In this document: one piece after another, positions 17,868-26,737 of the stretch
How positions within the stretch are numbered: the stretch's first letter is position 1
How the letters are laid out: each line of letters begins with the position of its first letter
Assembly (NCBI RefSeq): GCF_033097505.1
Contig: NZ_AP028654.1
Coordinates: forward strand, 1,880,001 to 1,944,000
Reading direction: 5' to 3'
Length of the DNA: 64,000 nucleotides
Source: Helicovermis profundi
Lineage (GTDB): Bacteria > Bacillota > Clostridia > Peptostreptococcales > Acidaminobacteraceae
Made by a program: the position numbers and the translations under genes
Notes under the pieces: generated by a model
The model's input: only the letters and a program-made list of their open reading frames with translations
Told to the model about the DNA's origin: nothing
Databases searched by the model: none

Positions 17868-18467
17868 TTATTTTGGTCTACATATATACCAATTTGCTCT
17901 GATATCTACATTAACTATATCTACATTAGAAAAAGCTTCATCCATTTCATCTTTATAATTTTTAATAAAATAGAAATAATTTCCGCCTTCTAACCATTCA
18001 ATAACAGATGTAAATATTCCTTTTTTTTCATTATAGTCATGTATAATGACTATATTCTTTGCAACTCTACTCATTTCTTTATACATATGTTTTCTTTCAT
18101 GAGGCTTTAGTCCATGTGCAACATAAGATGAAATCGCAATATCAAAACTTTTATCCTTAAAAGGCAATACTTTTAAAACACTAGCCTGAGTAAATTTAAT
18201 ACTTTTATTATTATTGTTATTCTTAGCTATTTTCAGCATATTTTTAGCTGGATCAACACCAGTTACAAGCATTCCCTTTTCAGCTAGTACTGAACACAAG
18301 GCACCTGTACCGCATCCTATATCAATAATTGTTTCATATGACAATATATCAATATCATTTGATATTTCATTAATTATATTATTAAATATTGTCTTCTGAC
18401 TTTTATAAAACAACCCGTAGATAGGTGCTATAAAATTAAATAACAATTGGCTCTTCATTTCTCCCAA
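17868..18467 (-). CDS. class I SAM-dependent methyltransferase
   Basis: Probable small-molecule or lipid-type methyltransferase; the substrate is unknown. The Rossmann-fold SAM motif I is IIDIGCGTGALC, followed by the acidic end of beta-2 (VTGVDPAKNML) and motif IV-like DKSFDIAISSYVAHGL. The N-terminal FNFIAPIYGLFYK resembles the UbiE/Methyltransf_11 group. The start is TTG at 18467, 8 bases after GGAGGTG; an ATG at 18458 is the alternative. The gene sits alone between repeats and a structured non-coding stretch, at a point where the conserved gene order normally runs directly from polC to rimP, so it is probably an insertion. Confidence 0.85.
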   Translation of the reverse strand: MGEMKSQLLFNFIAPIYGLFYKSQKTIFNNIINEISNDIDILSYETIIDIGCGTGALCSVLAEKGMLVTGVDPAKNMLKIAKNNNNNKSIKFTQASVLKVLPFKDKSFDIAISSYVAHGLKPHERKHMYKEMSRVAKNIVIIHDYNEKKGIFTSVIEWLEGGNYFYFIKNYKDEMDEAFSNVDIVNVDIRANWYICRPK

Positions 18468-18500
18468 AATAAACACCTCCAAACTTTATACAATTTCTTA

Positions 18501-18640
18501 GTTTTCGCAGTGCTGACCAATCAAATCTGCTTCGCAGCCTTGCTTTGTCAGGGCTTTCAGCCCTATGCTAAATATCACAAATTCTACTTTTAAAGCAAGC
18601 TTTAAGTTGAATGCATTATAATTAGTTTATTGTTTTTCTT
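18501..18640. repeat. 140-bp tandem structured repeat, copy 1
   Basis: First of three tandem units with exact 140-base spacing. It matches copy 3 at all but one position from the start through the segment AGTTGAAT (about 110 bases) and matches copy 2 across its last 36 bases. It contains short palindromes (CTGCTTCGCAG and GGGCTTTCAGCCC) and the TTAAAGC/GCTTTAA pair. The right-hand arm that closes the large hairpin in copy 3 is missing here, replaced by GCATTATAATTAGTTTATTG. Confidence 0.9.
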
Positions 18641-18780
18641 GGTTTCGCAGTGCTGACCAATCAAATCTGCTTCGCATCTTTGCTTTGTCAGGGCTTTCAG
18701 CCCTATGTCAAAATAGAATAAATCTACTCTTAAGGCAAGCCTTAAGTTGAATGCATTATAATTAGTTTATTGTTTTTCTT
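18641..18780. repeat. 140-bp tandem structured repeat, copy 2 (diverged)
   Basis: Middle unit. It differs from copies 1 and 3 mainly in the segment that forms one arm of the long hairpin (from 18707), where it reads GTCAAAATAGAATAAATC. In the inner hairpin it has three changes (18729, 18734, 18741) that together turn an imperfect pairing into a perfect 8-bp stem CTTAAGGC/GCCTTAAG. Confidence 0.9.
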
Positions 18781-18913
18781 GGTTTCGCAGTGCTGACCAA
18801 TCAAATCTGCTTCGCAGCCTTGCTTTGTCAGGGCTTTCAGCCCTATGCTAAATATCACAAATTCTACTTTTAAAGCAAGCTTTAAGTTGAATTTGTGATA
18901 TTTAGCGCACTGC
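18781..18913. repeat. structured repeat, copy 3 (most complete)
   Basis: This unit appears intact. Its ends pair (GCAGTGC 18787-18793 with 18907-18913) and enclose three arms: a short stem TGAC/GTCA (18794-18797 with 18827-18830) with a CTGC-TTC-GCAG tip, a hairpin GGGCT-TTC-AGCCC (18831-18843) and an 18-bp perfect stem (18847-18864 with 18889-18906). It ends 2 bases before the polC stop codon, so on the minus strand polC transcripts run straight into it. It resembles a small palindromic mobile or REP/MITE-type element, but no family was recognised. Confidence 0.85.
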
Positions 18914-18915
18914 TT

Positions 18916-21900
18916 TTAGAAAAATGAAAGTTGATTACTTTCTGGTAGGCCTGTTATGCAGCCGTGTTCTCTTAGGGCTTCTATTACTGTTTTGGTTGAT
19001 TTTGTTCGTTTTTTTATGTCTTCTATTGACAGGAATTCACTATCATCCCTAACTAGGGCTATTGCTTTTGCGGCGTTTTCACCAAGTCCTTGTAGTCCTC
19101 TTAGTGGAGGTAGTATTTTACCATCAACTATTTTAAACTTTTCTGCGTCTGATTTATATAGGTCAACTTTTAAGAATTCATATCCTCTTGAATACATTTC
19201 GTCTATTACTTCTAGCATTGAAAATAAGTCTTGCTCTTTTTTTGTTAATTTAACAAGTGAATTTGATAACTCTTTCATTCTGTTTCTTACAGCTTCTTTT
19301 CCTTTATTAGCTAAATCTGCATCAAAATCATCTACCTTAATTCCAAAATAAGTTGAATAGAATGCTAATGGATGATGTACTTTAAAATAAGCAATTCTAA
19401 ATGACATCATAACATATGCAACTGCATGTGCTTTTGGAAACATATATTTTATTTGATTACACGACCATATATACCATTCTGGAACATTAAATTCTTTCAT
19501 CATTGCGATATTTTCGTCCGTTAGGCCTTTTCCTTTTCTAACTCGCTCCATTATTGTAAATGATGCTTTTGGTGGTAAATTCTTGTATATTAAATAGTTC
19601 ATAATATCGTCTCTTGTTGATATTACATCTTTTAACATTGCTTTTCCCTGTTTAACTAGATCTTGTGCATTGTTTATCCAAACATCTGTACCATGTGATA
19701 AACCAGAAATTCTAACTAGTTCTGCAAACGTGGAAGGTTTGGTATCTACTAGCATTTGCCTAACAAACTTTGTTCCGAATTCCGGAATTCCAAGACTTCC
19801 GGTTTCACACGAATAATCTTTATCAATAATATTAAGTGTATCCGTTGAAGTAAATATCGAAACAGTTTCTTTATTATCAAGTGCGATGTCTTGTACATTT
19901 ACTCCTGTTAACTCTTCTAGTTCTTTTATAATTGTTGGAACATCATGTCCTAATATATCTAATTTTAATAACCTACCACTAATCGAATGATAGTCAAAAT
20001 GAGTAGTTATAACTCCGCACTCTGTATCATTTGCTGGATACTGTATTGGGCAAAAATCATATATTTCTTTATAATCAGGTACTACCATAATTCCACCTGG
20101 ATGTTGTCCACTTGTTCTTTTTACACCAGTGCATCCTTTTGCTAGTCTAACTATTTCCTTCGAATTTGCAGTTAGTCCTCTTTCTTCAAAGTACTTTTTA
20201 ACATAACCATATGCTGTTTTATCTGCTATAGTTCCAATTGTACCTGCTTTAAATACGTAGCCTGTTCCAAATAATACTTCTGTATATTTATGTGCGTTAG
20301 CTTGATAGACTCCAGCAAAGTTAAGGTCAATATCTGGTTCTTTATCGCCTTCAAAACCTAGGAATACTTCAAAAGGTATATCATGTCCATCTTTTATATA
20401 AGTTGCTCCACACTTCGGACAAATTTTATCTGGTAGATCAGCACCACTTCCTATTGATCCATCTAAAATAAATTCTGAATTTTTACAATCCGAATTTGGG
20501 CAAACATAATGAGGAGCAAGCGGGTTTACTTCTGTAATATCACTCATCGTTGCAGCAAAAGACGAGCCAACAGACCCTCTTGAACCTACTAAATATCCGT
20601 CATCGAGTGATTTACATACTAATTTTTGTGCAATTATATACATTACCGCGTAACCATTGCTAATTATTGAGTTAAGTTCTCTTTCAAGTCTTGCTTCAAC
20701 AATTTCTGGAAGTTCATCCCCATATATCCTTCTTGCTTTTTTATAGCACATATCTCTTAATTCATCATCTGACCCCTCTATTCTCGGAGGTGATGTTTCT
20801 GATGGTACTGGTAAAATATCATCAATCATATTAGAAATATCGTTTGTATTTTTGACAACTACTTCATAAGCTTTTTCCTGTCCTAAATATTCAAATTCAT
20901 CAATCATCTCATCAGTTGTTCTATAATACAGGGGAGGTTGATTATCTGCATCACTAAATCCCTTTCCTGCCATAAGAATTCTTCTATAAACTTCATCATC
21001 AGGGTCAATAAAATGTACATCACCAGTTGCAACAACTGTTTTAGAATATTTTTCTCCATAATTAACTATTCTTCTATTAAATTCTTTAAGCTCTTCTTTG
21101 TCTTTTGCAATACCTTTTTCCACTAGAAATTGATTATTACCAATGGGTTGAATTTCCAAATAATCATAAAAATCAATAATATTTTTAATGTCATTTTCAG
21201 TTTTATTTTCGAGTATTGCTCTAAAAAGTTCTCCAGCTTCACATGCAGTTCCGATTATCAAGCCTTCTCTCATAGCAGAAAGTCTACTTTTAGGAATTCG
21301 CGGTTTTTTATAAAAGGTTTCAAGATTAGATTCACTTACAATTTTATATAGATTTTTTAGTCCAACATAATTTTTAACCAATATAATTACATGATATGTG
21401 TCTTGCATTTTATAGTCCATTTCTTTTAAAGCATACTCATTAATTTCATTTAGTGTATTAATTTCTTTCTCTTTAAGTCTACTAATAAATTCAATAAATA
21501 TTTTTGCTGTAGCAAGTGCATCATCTATTGCTCTATGATGGTTTTCTAACTTAATTTTAAGATGTTTTGCAACTGTACTTAGTTTATGTCTTTTTATACT
21601 TTTTAATAGTAATCTACTTAAAGACAAAGTATCAAGTACCCTAGGATTAAATTCAGCGTTAATTTTTCTAGCATTTTCTTTAATAAAAGAAACATCAAAT
21701 TTTGCATTATGAGCAACCACTGGAGAATCTCCAACAAATTGTAAAAATTTGGGTAGGATTTTATCAATTGTTTCTTTGTTTTTTACCATTTCATCAGTTA
21801 TTCCTGTAAGCTCTACTATATTATCAGGAATCATAATTTCTGGGTTAACAAGCTCTGAAAATCTATCAACAATGCTTCCACCAACAACTTTAATTGCACC

Positions 21901-23208
21901 TATTTCAGTTATTTTAGAGTTCTTATAAGATAAACCTGTAGTCTCAATATCAAAAACAACAAACTCTTGATCTAAGTTGCTATCATCTGCATTAATAACT
22001 ATTTCAGCATTATCATTTATTAAATAGCCTTCAAGGCCATATATAATTTTAATATCATCACCAGATTCATTCATAGCATCTGGAAATGCTTGAAGCACGC
22101 CATGATCAGTAATTGCAATAGACGGATGCCCCCATTTTTTAGCCCTTCTTACTAATTCTTTTACAGGTGTAATCCCATCCATATCACTCATATTAGTATG
22201 ACAGTGTAATTCTACTCGCTTTACTTTTGCATTATCTTCTTTTTCAATTTCCTTTTTTCCACTATTTATATTCATAATATAAAAAGCCATCTCTTTATCA
22301 AAAGTATCGTATCTAAGTGTTCCTTCTACTTTATACCAATCACCAATATTTAGTTTATCAAATAATTCATTTTTTTCTTTTTCCTTAGCAAAAAGTTTAC
22401 AATTTATAGAATTTGAGTAATCTGTAATTGCAAAGCTTATTAATCCCTTTCCATTTTTTAAATCTCTTAAGTTTTTTTCAAATATTTTTCCTTCAAAAGC
22501 AAATATTCCTTCTTCTTCATTTGCTTCATCTATCATTGTTATAAGTCTAGTTATTTTATTTCTATAGACATTATTTGAATTATTTTTTTTATTATTATAT
22601 TTCATTCCGCCACTAGTATTATCACTTCTTTTTTGTGTAGTTTTTTCTCTAGGGGCAGTATTTAAAGTCTTTAAATGTTCTTTAATATCATCATTTTTTT
22701 TATCATCAATTGAGCTTGTAAGTGCAAAATCTTTTTCTTTATCAAGCAAAAACTCTAATTTCAAATCAATACCTAAATGTTTTTTTAAAATTCTAGACAA
22801 ATACTTATCATAATTTTTATAAATAATCGTTTCTATTGCATATGCATCATTAAGTGTTATCTCTAAAACATTATCTATTATGGTCCACTTAGCTTCTCTA
22901 AGCCATACATCAAGAGATGAAGATTTTTTTGACATGGCATATAGTATATTATCCCAGTAATTTTCAATTATTTTTCTAGTATCTGTTTCTTTAATTCTAA
23001 ATTTATAATTGATTTTAATTTCACTAATATCAGTTAATTCATTTTTGATTTTCTCTTTCAATTCCTCTATTGAATTAAGTAATACAATTTCATTAAAAAT
23101 CATATCAACTGTCAAAGTCAATTTAGATTTTTCAAACACAATTTTTTGAATATCAAAGATTTCACTATTATATTGTTTATTTATTATTTCATTAAAATTA
23201 CTTTTCAT
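18916..23208 (-). CDS. polC: DNA polymerase III PolC-type catalytic subunit
   Basis: Replicative polymerase of low-GC Gram-positive bacteria. The 1430 residues show the PolC layout: N-terminal domains, an OB domain (about 220-330), a PHP domain split by the exonuclease (VELHCHTNMSDMDG, AITDHGV), the DEDD proofreading exonuclease (FVVFDIETTGL near 420, VVAHNAKFDVSF, HHRAIDDALATA), and the polymerase core with EPDIDLNF and a Cys zinc-binding set (CPNSDC, CPKC). The start is ATG 23208 behind GGGG; a GTG four codons earlier is possible. A 14-base near-duplication lies just upstream (23209-23236). The usual proS neighbour is missing. Confidence 0.97.
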   Translation of the reverse strand: MKSNFNEIINKQYNSEIFDIQKIVFEKSKLTLTVDMIFNEIVLLNSIEELKEKIKNELTDISEIKINYKFRIKETDTRKIIENYWDNILYAMSKKSSSLDVWLREAKWTIIDNVLEITLNDAYAIETIIYKNYDKYLSRILKKHLGIDLKLEFLLDKEKDFALTSSIDDKKNDDIKEHLKTLNTAPREKTTQKRSDNTSGGMKYNNKKNNSNNVYRNKITRLITMIDEANEEEGIFAFEGKIFEKNLRDLKNGKGLISFAITDYSNSINCKLFAKEKEKNELFDKLNIGDWYKVEGTLRYDTFDKEMAFYIMNINSGKKEIEKEDNAKVKRVELHCHTNMSDMDGITPVKELVRRAKKWGHPSIAITDHGVLQAFPDAMNESGDDIKIIYGLEGYLINDNAEIVINADDSNLDQEFVVFDIETTGLSYKNSKITEIGAIKVVGGSIVDRFSELVNPEIMIPDNIVELTGITDEMVKNKETIDKILPKFLQFVGDSPVVAHNAKFDVSFIKENARKINAEFNPRVLDTLSLSRLLLKSIKRHKLSTVAKHLKIKLENHHRAIDDALATAKIFIEFISRLKEKEINTLNEINEYALKEMDYKMQDTYHVIILVKNYVGLKNLYKIVSESNLETFYKKPRIPKSRLSAMREGLIIGTACEAGELFRAILENKTENDIKNIIDFYDYLEIQPIGNNQFLVEKGIAKDKEELKEFNRRIVNYGEKYSKTVVATGDVHFIDPDDEVYRRILMAGKGFSDADNQPPLYYRTTDEMIDEFEYLGQEKAYEVVVKNTNDISNMIDDILPVPSETSPPRIEGSDDELRDMCYKKARRIYGDELPEIVEARLERELNSIISNGYAVMYIIAQKLVCKSLDDGYLVGSRGSVGSSFAATMSDITEVNPLAPHYVCPNSDCKNSEFILDGSIGSGADLPDKICPKCGATYIKDGHDIPFEVFLGFEGDKEPDIDLNFAGVYQANAHKYTEVLFGTGYVFKAGTIGTIADKTAYGYVKKYFEERGLTANSKEIVRLAKGCTGVKRTSGQHPGGIMVVPDYKEIYDFCPIQYPANDTECGVITTHFDYHSISGRLLKLDILGHDVPTIIKELEELTGVNVQDIALDNKETVSIFTSTDTLNIIDKDYSCETGSLGIPEFGTKFVRQMLVDTKPSTFAELVRISGLSHGTDVWINNAQDLVKQGKAMLKDVISTRDDIMNYLIYKNLPPKASFTIMERVRKGKGLTDENIAMMKEFNVPEWYIWSCNQIKYMFPKAHAVAYVMMSFRIAYFKVHHPLAFYSTYFGIKVDDFDADLANKGKEAVRNRMKELSNSLVKLTKKEQDLFSMLEVIDEMYSRGYEFLKVDLYKSDAEKFKIVDGKILPPLRGLQGLGENAAKAIALVRDDSEFLSIEDIKKRTKSTKTVIEALREHGCITGLPESNQLSFF

Positions 23209-23271
23209 TTTATACCCCACACGTTATACACCACACGCTAAATCTATTTATAAATATTTAATTATTAATTA

Positions 23272-24045
23272 TTAAATTTTTATTATTCCATAATCATCAA
23301 AAAGTTTTCCTGATATAAATACTATTATTAGCAAAGAGCAAAAATATCTTACTGAAAAAATCGCTAACATAATTGCAATTTGATATTTTATTGCAGTTAA
23401 GGGAACACTTCCACCTAATATTTGACCTGTCATCATACCCGGAAGTGCGACTAATCCTATAGTTTCAATAGAAGCAATACTCGGCTTTATTGATGTTAAA
23501 AGTGCTTCTTTAATATAGGGCTTTATCGCTTCTTTATGATTGGCAGATAAACTAAGTAAATAATAATACTTTAAATGTTTCTCTTCTAGAGATTTAATAT
23601 ACGAATTCATGGTAATAATTATACCAGTTAATGCATTTCCTAAAAGCATTCCACCAATCGGAATGACATACCAAGCATCTAATATATTATCTAATCTAAT
23701 AACAAAAGTATTAAAATATAGTAGTATTACTAGGTTAGGAATAAGTATCGATAAAAAAATTTGCATCCAATAATTTTTAACTATATTCTTATTACTTTTT
23801 ATTGCAGAAAAGCTTGCAATAATCATCATAAAAAATAAATAAAGCATATTAATAATTGGCATATTTAATTTAAATAAATACTGAAGAAACAAACCAACGA
23901 GCGAAAGTTGTATTACCATTCTGATTATAGCTATAGAAATTTCTTTATTTAAACTAAGTCTAAGTTTGTTATTAACAATAAATATTACTGCTATAAATAC
24001 TATTAAACTGAAAATAGACAAATAACTAATATTAGCTGTTCCCAT
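23272..24045 (-). CDS. fetB: FetB-family ABC transporter permease (UPF0014/YbbM)
   Basis: Membrane subunit of a two-gene ABC transporter; E. coli FetAB is linked to iron export and oxidative stress resistance. The 257 residues contain about seven hydrophobic segments and the family signatures PIGGMLLGNALTGI and GLVALPGMMTGQILGG followed by AIKYQI. The start lies inside the end of fetA (14-base overlap, AGGTGG site), so the two are translationally coupled. The pair sits between ispG and polC, where conserved order has none, and may be an insertion. Substrate here is inferred only from the family. Confidence 0.9.
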   Translation of the reverse strand: MGTANISYLSIFSLIVFIAVIFIVNNKLRLSLNKEISIAIIRMVIQLSLVGLFLQYLFKLNMPIINMLYLFFMMIIASFSAIKSNKNIVKNYWMQIFLSILIPNLVILLYFNTFVIRLDNILDAWYVIPIGGMLLGNALTGIIITMNSYIKSLEEKHLKYYYLLSLSANHKEAIKPYIKEALLTSIKPSIASIETIGLVALPGMMTGQILGGSVPLTAIKYQIAIMLAIFSVRYFCSLLIIVFISGKLFDDYGIIKI

Positions 24046-24661
24046 TATTCCACCTCAGTACTTTCAAATTTTCATATTCATAAAAAATGTTATCGTGACT
24101 AATTATAAAAATAGTTTTATTATTTTTTATAAAATAGTCAATTATTGATTTTTTAGATATCTCATCTAATCCACTCGTAACTTCATCAAGAATCCAAATA
24201 TCTCGATCAAGTAGAACATTAATTATAAAACCAATTTTTTGCCTTTCTCCGCCCGAAAGTTCTGATATTTTCTTATTCAAAATATTTTCTTCTAAATAAA
24301 ACGTTGACAATAACTCTCTTAATTTTTCTTTACTTAATAGATTGTTTTTATTTATTGGATACTTAAATATTGTTGTAATTACTTCTTTAACAAGACCCTC
24401 AAATAAATCTACATCCTGGCTAACATAAGAAATCCTATTTCTAAATTTAGAAACTGACAATGAATCTAGCATTGTTTTTTCAAGGAGTATTTCACCACTA
24501 TCAGGTTTTAAAAAACCAAGTAGAAGCTTTGCAAAGCTAGATTTTCCGCTTCCACTTTTTCCATTTAGCCATATTTTTTCCCCATAATCTACTTTGTAAT
24601 TAAACTTGTCTAAAATAATTTTGTTGCCAAACGTTAAAGAAATATCTTTAAATTCAATCAT
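24032..24661 (-). CDS. fetA: FetA-family ABC transporter ATP-binding protein
   Basis: ATPase partner of FetB. It has Walker A GKSGSGKSS, the Q loop (VSQDVDLFEG), the ABC signature LSGGERQ, Walker B IWILDEVTSGLD and the switch His in IISHD. Length is 209 residues from the ATG at 24661, which has AAAGGTG 6 bases upstream; an earlier in-frame ATG overlaps ispG and adds eight residues through the ribosome binding site. The gene follows ispG by 10 bases, so it is likely in the dxr-rseP-ispG operon. Confidence 0.9.
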   Translation of the reverse strand: MIEFKDISLTFGNKIILDKFNYKVDYGEKIWLNGKSGSGKSSFAKLLLGFLKPDSGEILLEKTMLDSLSVSKFRNRISYVSQDVDLFEGLVKEVITTIFKYPINKNNLLSKEKLRELLSTFYLEENILNKKISELSGGERQKIGFIINVLLDRDIWILDEVTSGLDEISKKSIIDYFIKNNKTIFIISHDNIFYEYENLKVLRWNNGNS

Positions 24662-24671
24662 ATATTCACCT

Positions 24672-25724
24672 TTATATTTTTTCAATTTCTTTCACTAATT
24701 CTTCTATTAATTCTTCTTCCTTAACTTTTTTTAATATTTTACCTTTTTTAAAAATCAATGCTTCATTTATTCCGCCTGCTATACCAATATCTGCATTTGA
24801 TGCTTCTCCTGGACCATTAACCGCGCAACCCATAATTGCAAGAGTAATATTTTTATTTAAGTGTTTTATTTTTTCTTCAACTTGAAGTGCAATTTTCTCT
24901 AAATCAATATTACACCTGCCGCAAGTTGGACATGAAATTAGATTTATCCCTTCATTTCTTATTCCAACATCTCTTAGTATTTCTCTTCCTAGTTCAACTT
25001 CCTTAATTGGATTTCCAGTAAGAGATACTCTAAGTGTATCCCCTAAACCACTAAGTAAAAGCGAACCAATTCCTATTGAAGATTTTACAGTTCCAGAATG
25101 AAGAGTACCAGATTCGGTAATTCCAATGTGAAAAGGGTAATTTACTTCTTTAGCCATTAATTTATACGACTCAATAGTTGTTATTATATCTGAAGACTTA
25201 AGCGCTATAACAATATTATCAAAATTTTGTTTTTCTAGTATTTTTACATGCTTAAGCGCACTTTCTACTATTCCTTTTGCATTTACTCCATTATATTTTT
25301 CAAGTATTTCTTTTTCTATTGATCCACTATTTACACCTATTCTAATAGGAATATTCTTCTCTTTTGCGTAATCTACTACTTTTCTTACCCTCGACTCGTC
25401 GCCAATGTTACCCGGATTAATTCTAAGTTTATCTACACCATTTTTAATAGACAGAAGTGCTAAATTATAGTCAAAATGAATATCTGCAACAAGGGGAATA
25501 TTTATTTGTTTTTTTATTTCACTAAGGGCATTTGCAGCTTCAATATTCGGTACTGCAACTCTTATTATCTCACACCCAGCATTTTCAAGTTCTTTTATTT
25601 GAATAACTGTTTTTTTAATATCTCTTGTATCAGTCGTTGTCATAGACTGAATTGTAATTCTTGAATCTCCACCTATATAAGTATCACCTATAACAATTTT
25701 TTTACTTACCCTTCTATTAATCAT
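24672..25724 (-). CDS. ispG: 4-hydroxy-3-methylbut-2-enyl diphosphate synthase (flavodoxin)
   Basis: Penultimate iron-sulfur step of the MEP isoprenoid pathway. The 350 residues begin with RRVSKKIVIGDTYIGGD and hold the IQSMTTTDT motif, a TIM-barrel half, and the C-terminal cluster-binding half with SCPTCGRC and GCAVNGPGEA, which supply the Cys ligands of the 4Fe-4S cluster. The start has GGAG upstream. It follows rseP by 12 bases; dxr, two genes upstream, makes an earlier intermediate of the same pathway. Confidence 0.96.
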   Translation of the reverse strand: MINRRVSKKIVIGDTYIGGDSRITIQSMTTTDTRDIKKTVIQIKELENAGCEIIRVAVPNIEAANALSEIKKQINIPLVADIHFDYNLALLSIKNGVDKLRINPGNIGDESRVRKVVDYAKEKNIPIRIGVNSGSIEKEILEKYNGVNAKGIVESALKHVKILEKQNFDNIVIALKSSDIITTIESYKLMAKEVNYPFHIGITESGTLHSGTVKSSIGIGSLLLSGLGDTLRVSLTGNPIKEVELGREILRDVGIRNEGINLISCPTCGRCNIDLEKIALQVEEKIKHLNKNITLAIMGCAVNGPGEASNADIGIAGGINEALIFKKGKILKKVKEEELIEELVKEIEKI

Positions 25725-25736
25725 ATTTTCTCCAAT

Positions 25737-26726
25737 CTAAAATTTAGAAATATCTCTAAAAACTAAAAATACCATTAATGCCATTAATAAAACAAATCCA
25801 ATAAAATGTACTTTTCCCTCAGCTTCTTTATTTACTGGCTTACCTCTTAAAAGTTCTATAAGCACGAATACAATACGTCCACCATCAAGTGCTGGAAGTG
25901 GTAATAAATTAAATATACCAAGATTAATAGATATCATTGCTGAAAGTTGAAGAAGTCTCACCATACTTTCTTTTGCTGCTTTACCTATCATTCCGACCAT
26001 TCCGACAGGTCCTACAACATCACCACCCTGAGTTCCTTTGAGTGGTAAATTGATTAAAAATGATGTTATGCCTTTTATCACGTCTCCTACTACTAAAAAA
26101 GAATATTTAACAGATTTAAAGAAATTCTTTTGATATCCTGAAGTAACGCCAATTATTTTTCTTCCATTATCTAATTTTGGAACTATATTAAATTCTATTT
26201 CTTTTGAATTTCTCACTACAACAATATCTAGTGTATCTTTTGAAGAAGAAATTGCAGAAATAACATCTTCCCATGATTTTATAGATCTACCATCAATAGT
26301 TTTAATAATGTCTCCTCTTTCAATTCCACTAACTTGTGCAGGAAATCCATCAGTCACATTCCCAACAATATTTGAAGGAAATCCAATAATAGTAAATACA
26401 GAAAAAAATAATATTAGTGCTAATACAAAATTCATAATTGGGCCACTAGAAAGTACAATTAGCCTTTGAAAGGGTTTCTTATTGCTAAATGCTCTTGGAT
26501 GATCAGATTCTCCATCTTCACCTTCCATGTTAACAAATCCACCAATAGGTAAAAGTCTTAGAGAGTATTCAGTTTCTCCTATTTTTTTCTTAAAGAGCAC
26601 AGGTCCCATACCAAGAGCAAACTGATGTACATATATTCCATTCAATTTTGCTGCAGCAAAATGTCCAAATTCATGAAAAAAAACTAATGCACAAAATACT
26701 AAAATAAAACTAATTGCTGTAATCAT
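25737..26726 (-). CDS. rseP: site-2 zinc metalloprotease RseP/RasP
   Basis: Intramembrane protease that cuts anti-sigma factors, signal-peptide remnants and other membrane substrates. It has HEFGH near residue 20 in TM1, a central PDZ domain (PAQVSGIERGDIIKTIDG) and the C-terminal NLLPLPALDGGRI motif with the third zinc ligand. ATG 26726 with GAGGTGG 5 bases upstream gives 329 residues; a GTG three codons earlier is the alternative. It is adjacent to dxr in an arrangement conserved across Firmicutes. Confidence 0.96.
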   Translation of the reverse strand: MITAISFILVFCALVFFHEFGHFAAAKLNGIYVHQFALGMGPVLFKKKIGETEYSLRLLPIGGFVNMEGEDGESDHPRAFSNKKPFQRLIVLSSGPIMNFVLALILFFSVFTIIGFPSNIVGNVTDGFPAQVSGIERGDIIKTIDGRSIKSWEDVISAISSSKDTLDIVVVRNSKEIEFNIVPKLDNGRKIIGVTSGYQKNFFKSVKYSFLVVGDVIKGITSFLINLPLKGTQGGDVVGPVGMVGMIGKAAKESMVRLLQLSAMISINLGIFNLLPLPALDGGRIVFVLIELLRGKPVNKEAEGKVHFIGFVLLMALMVFLVFRDISKF

Positions 26727-26737
26727 TATATCCACCT

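Noticed and set aside
18501-18913. CRISPR array
   Set aside because: There are only three units of 140 bases with no short repeat/unique spacer alternation; the whole unit is repeated.
18501-18913. tRNA or rRNA remnants
   Set aside because: The arm lengths and loop sequences do not fit a tRNA cloverleaf, and there is no T-loop or anticodon-like segment.
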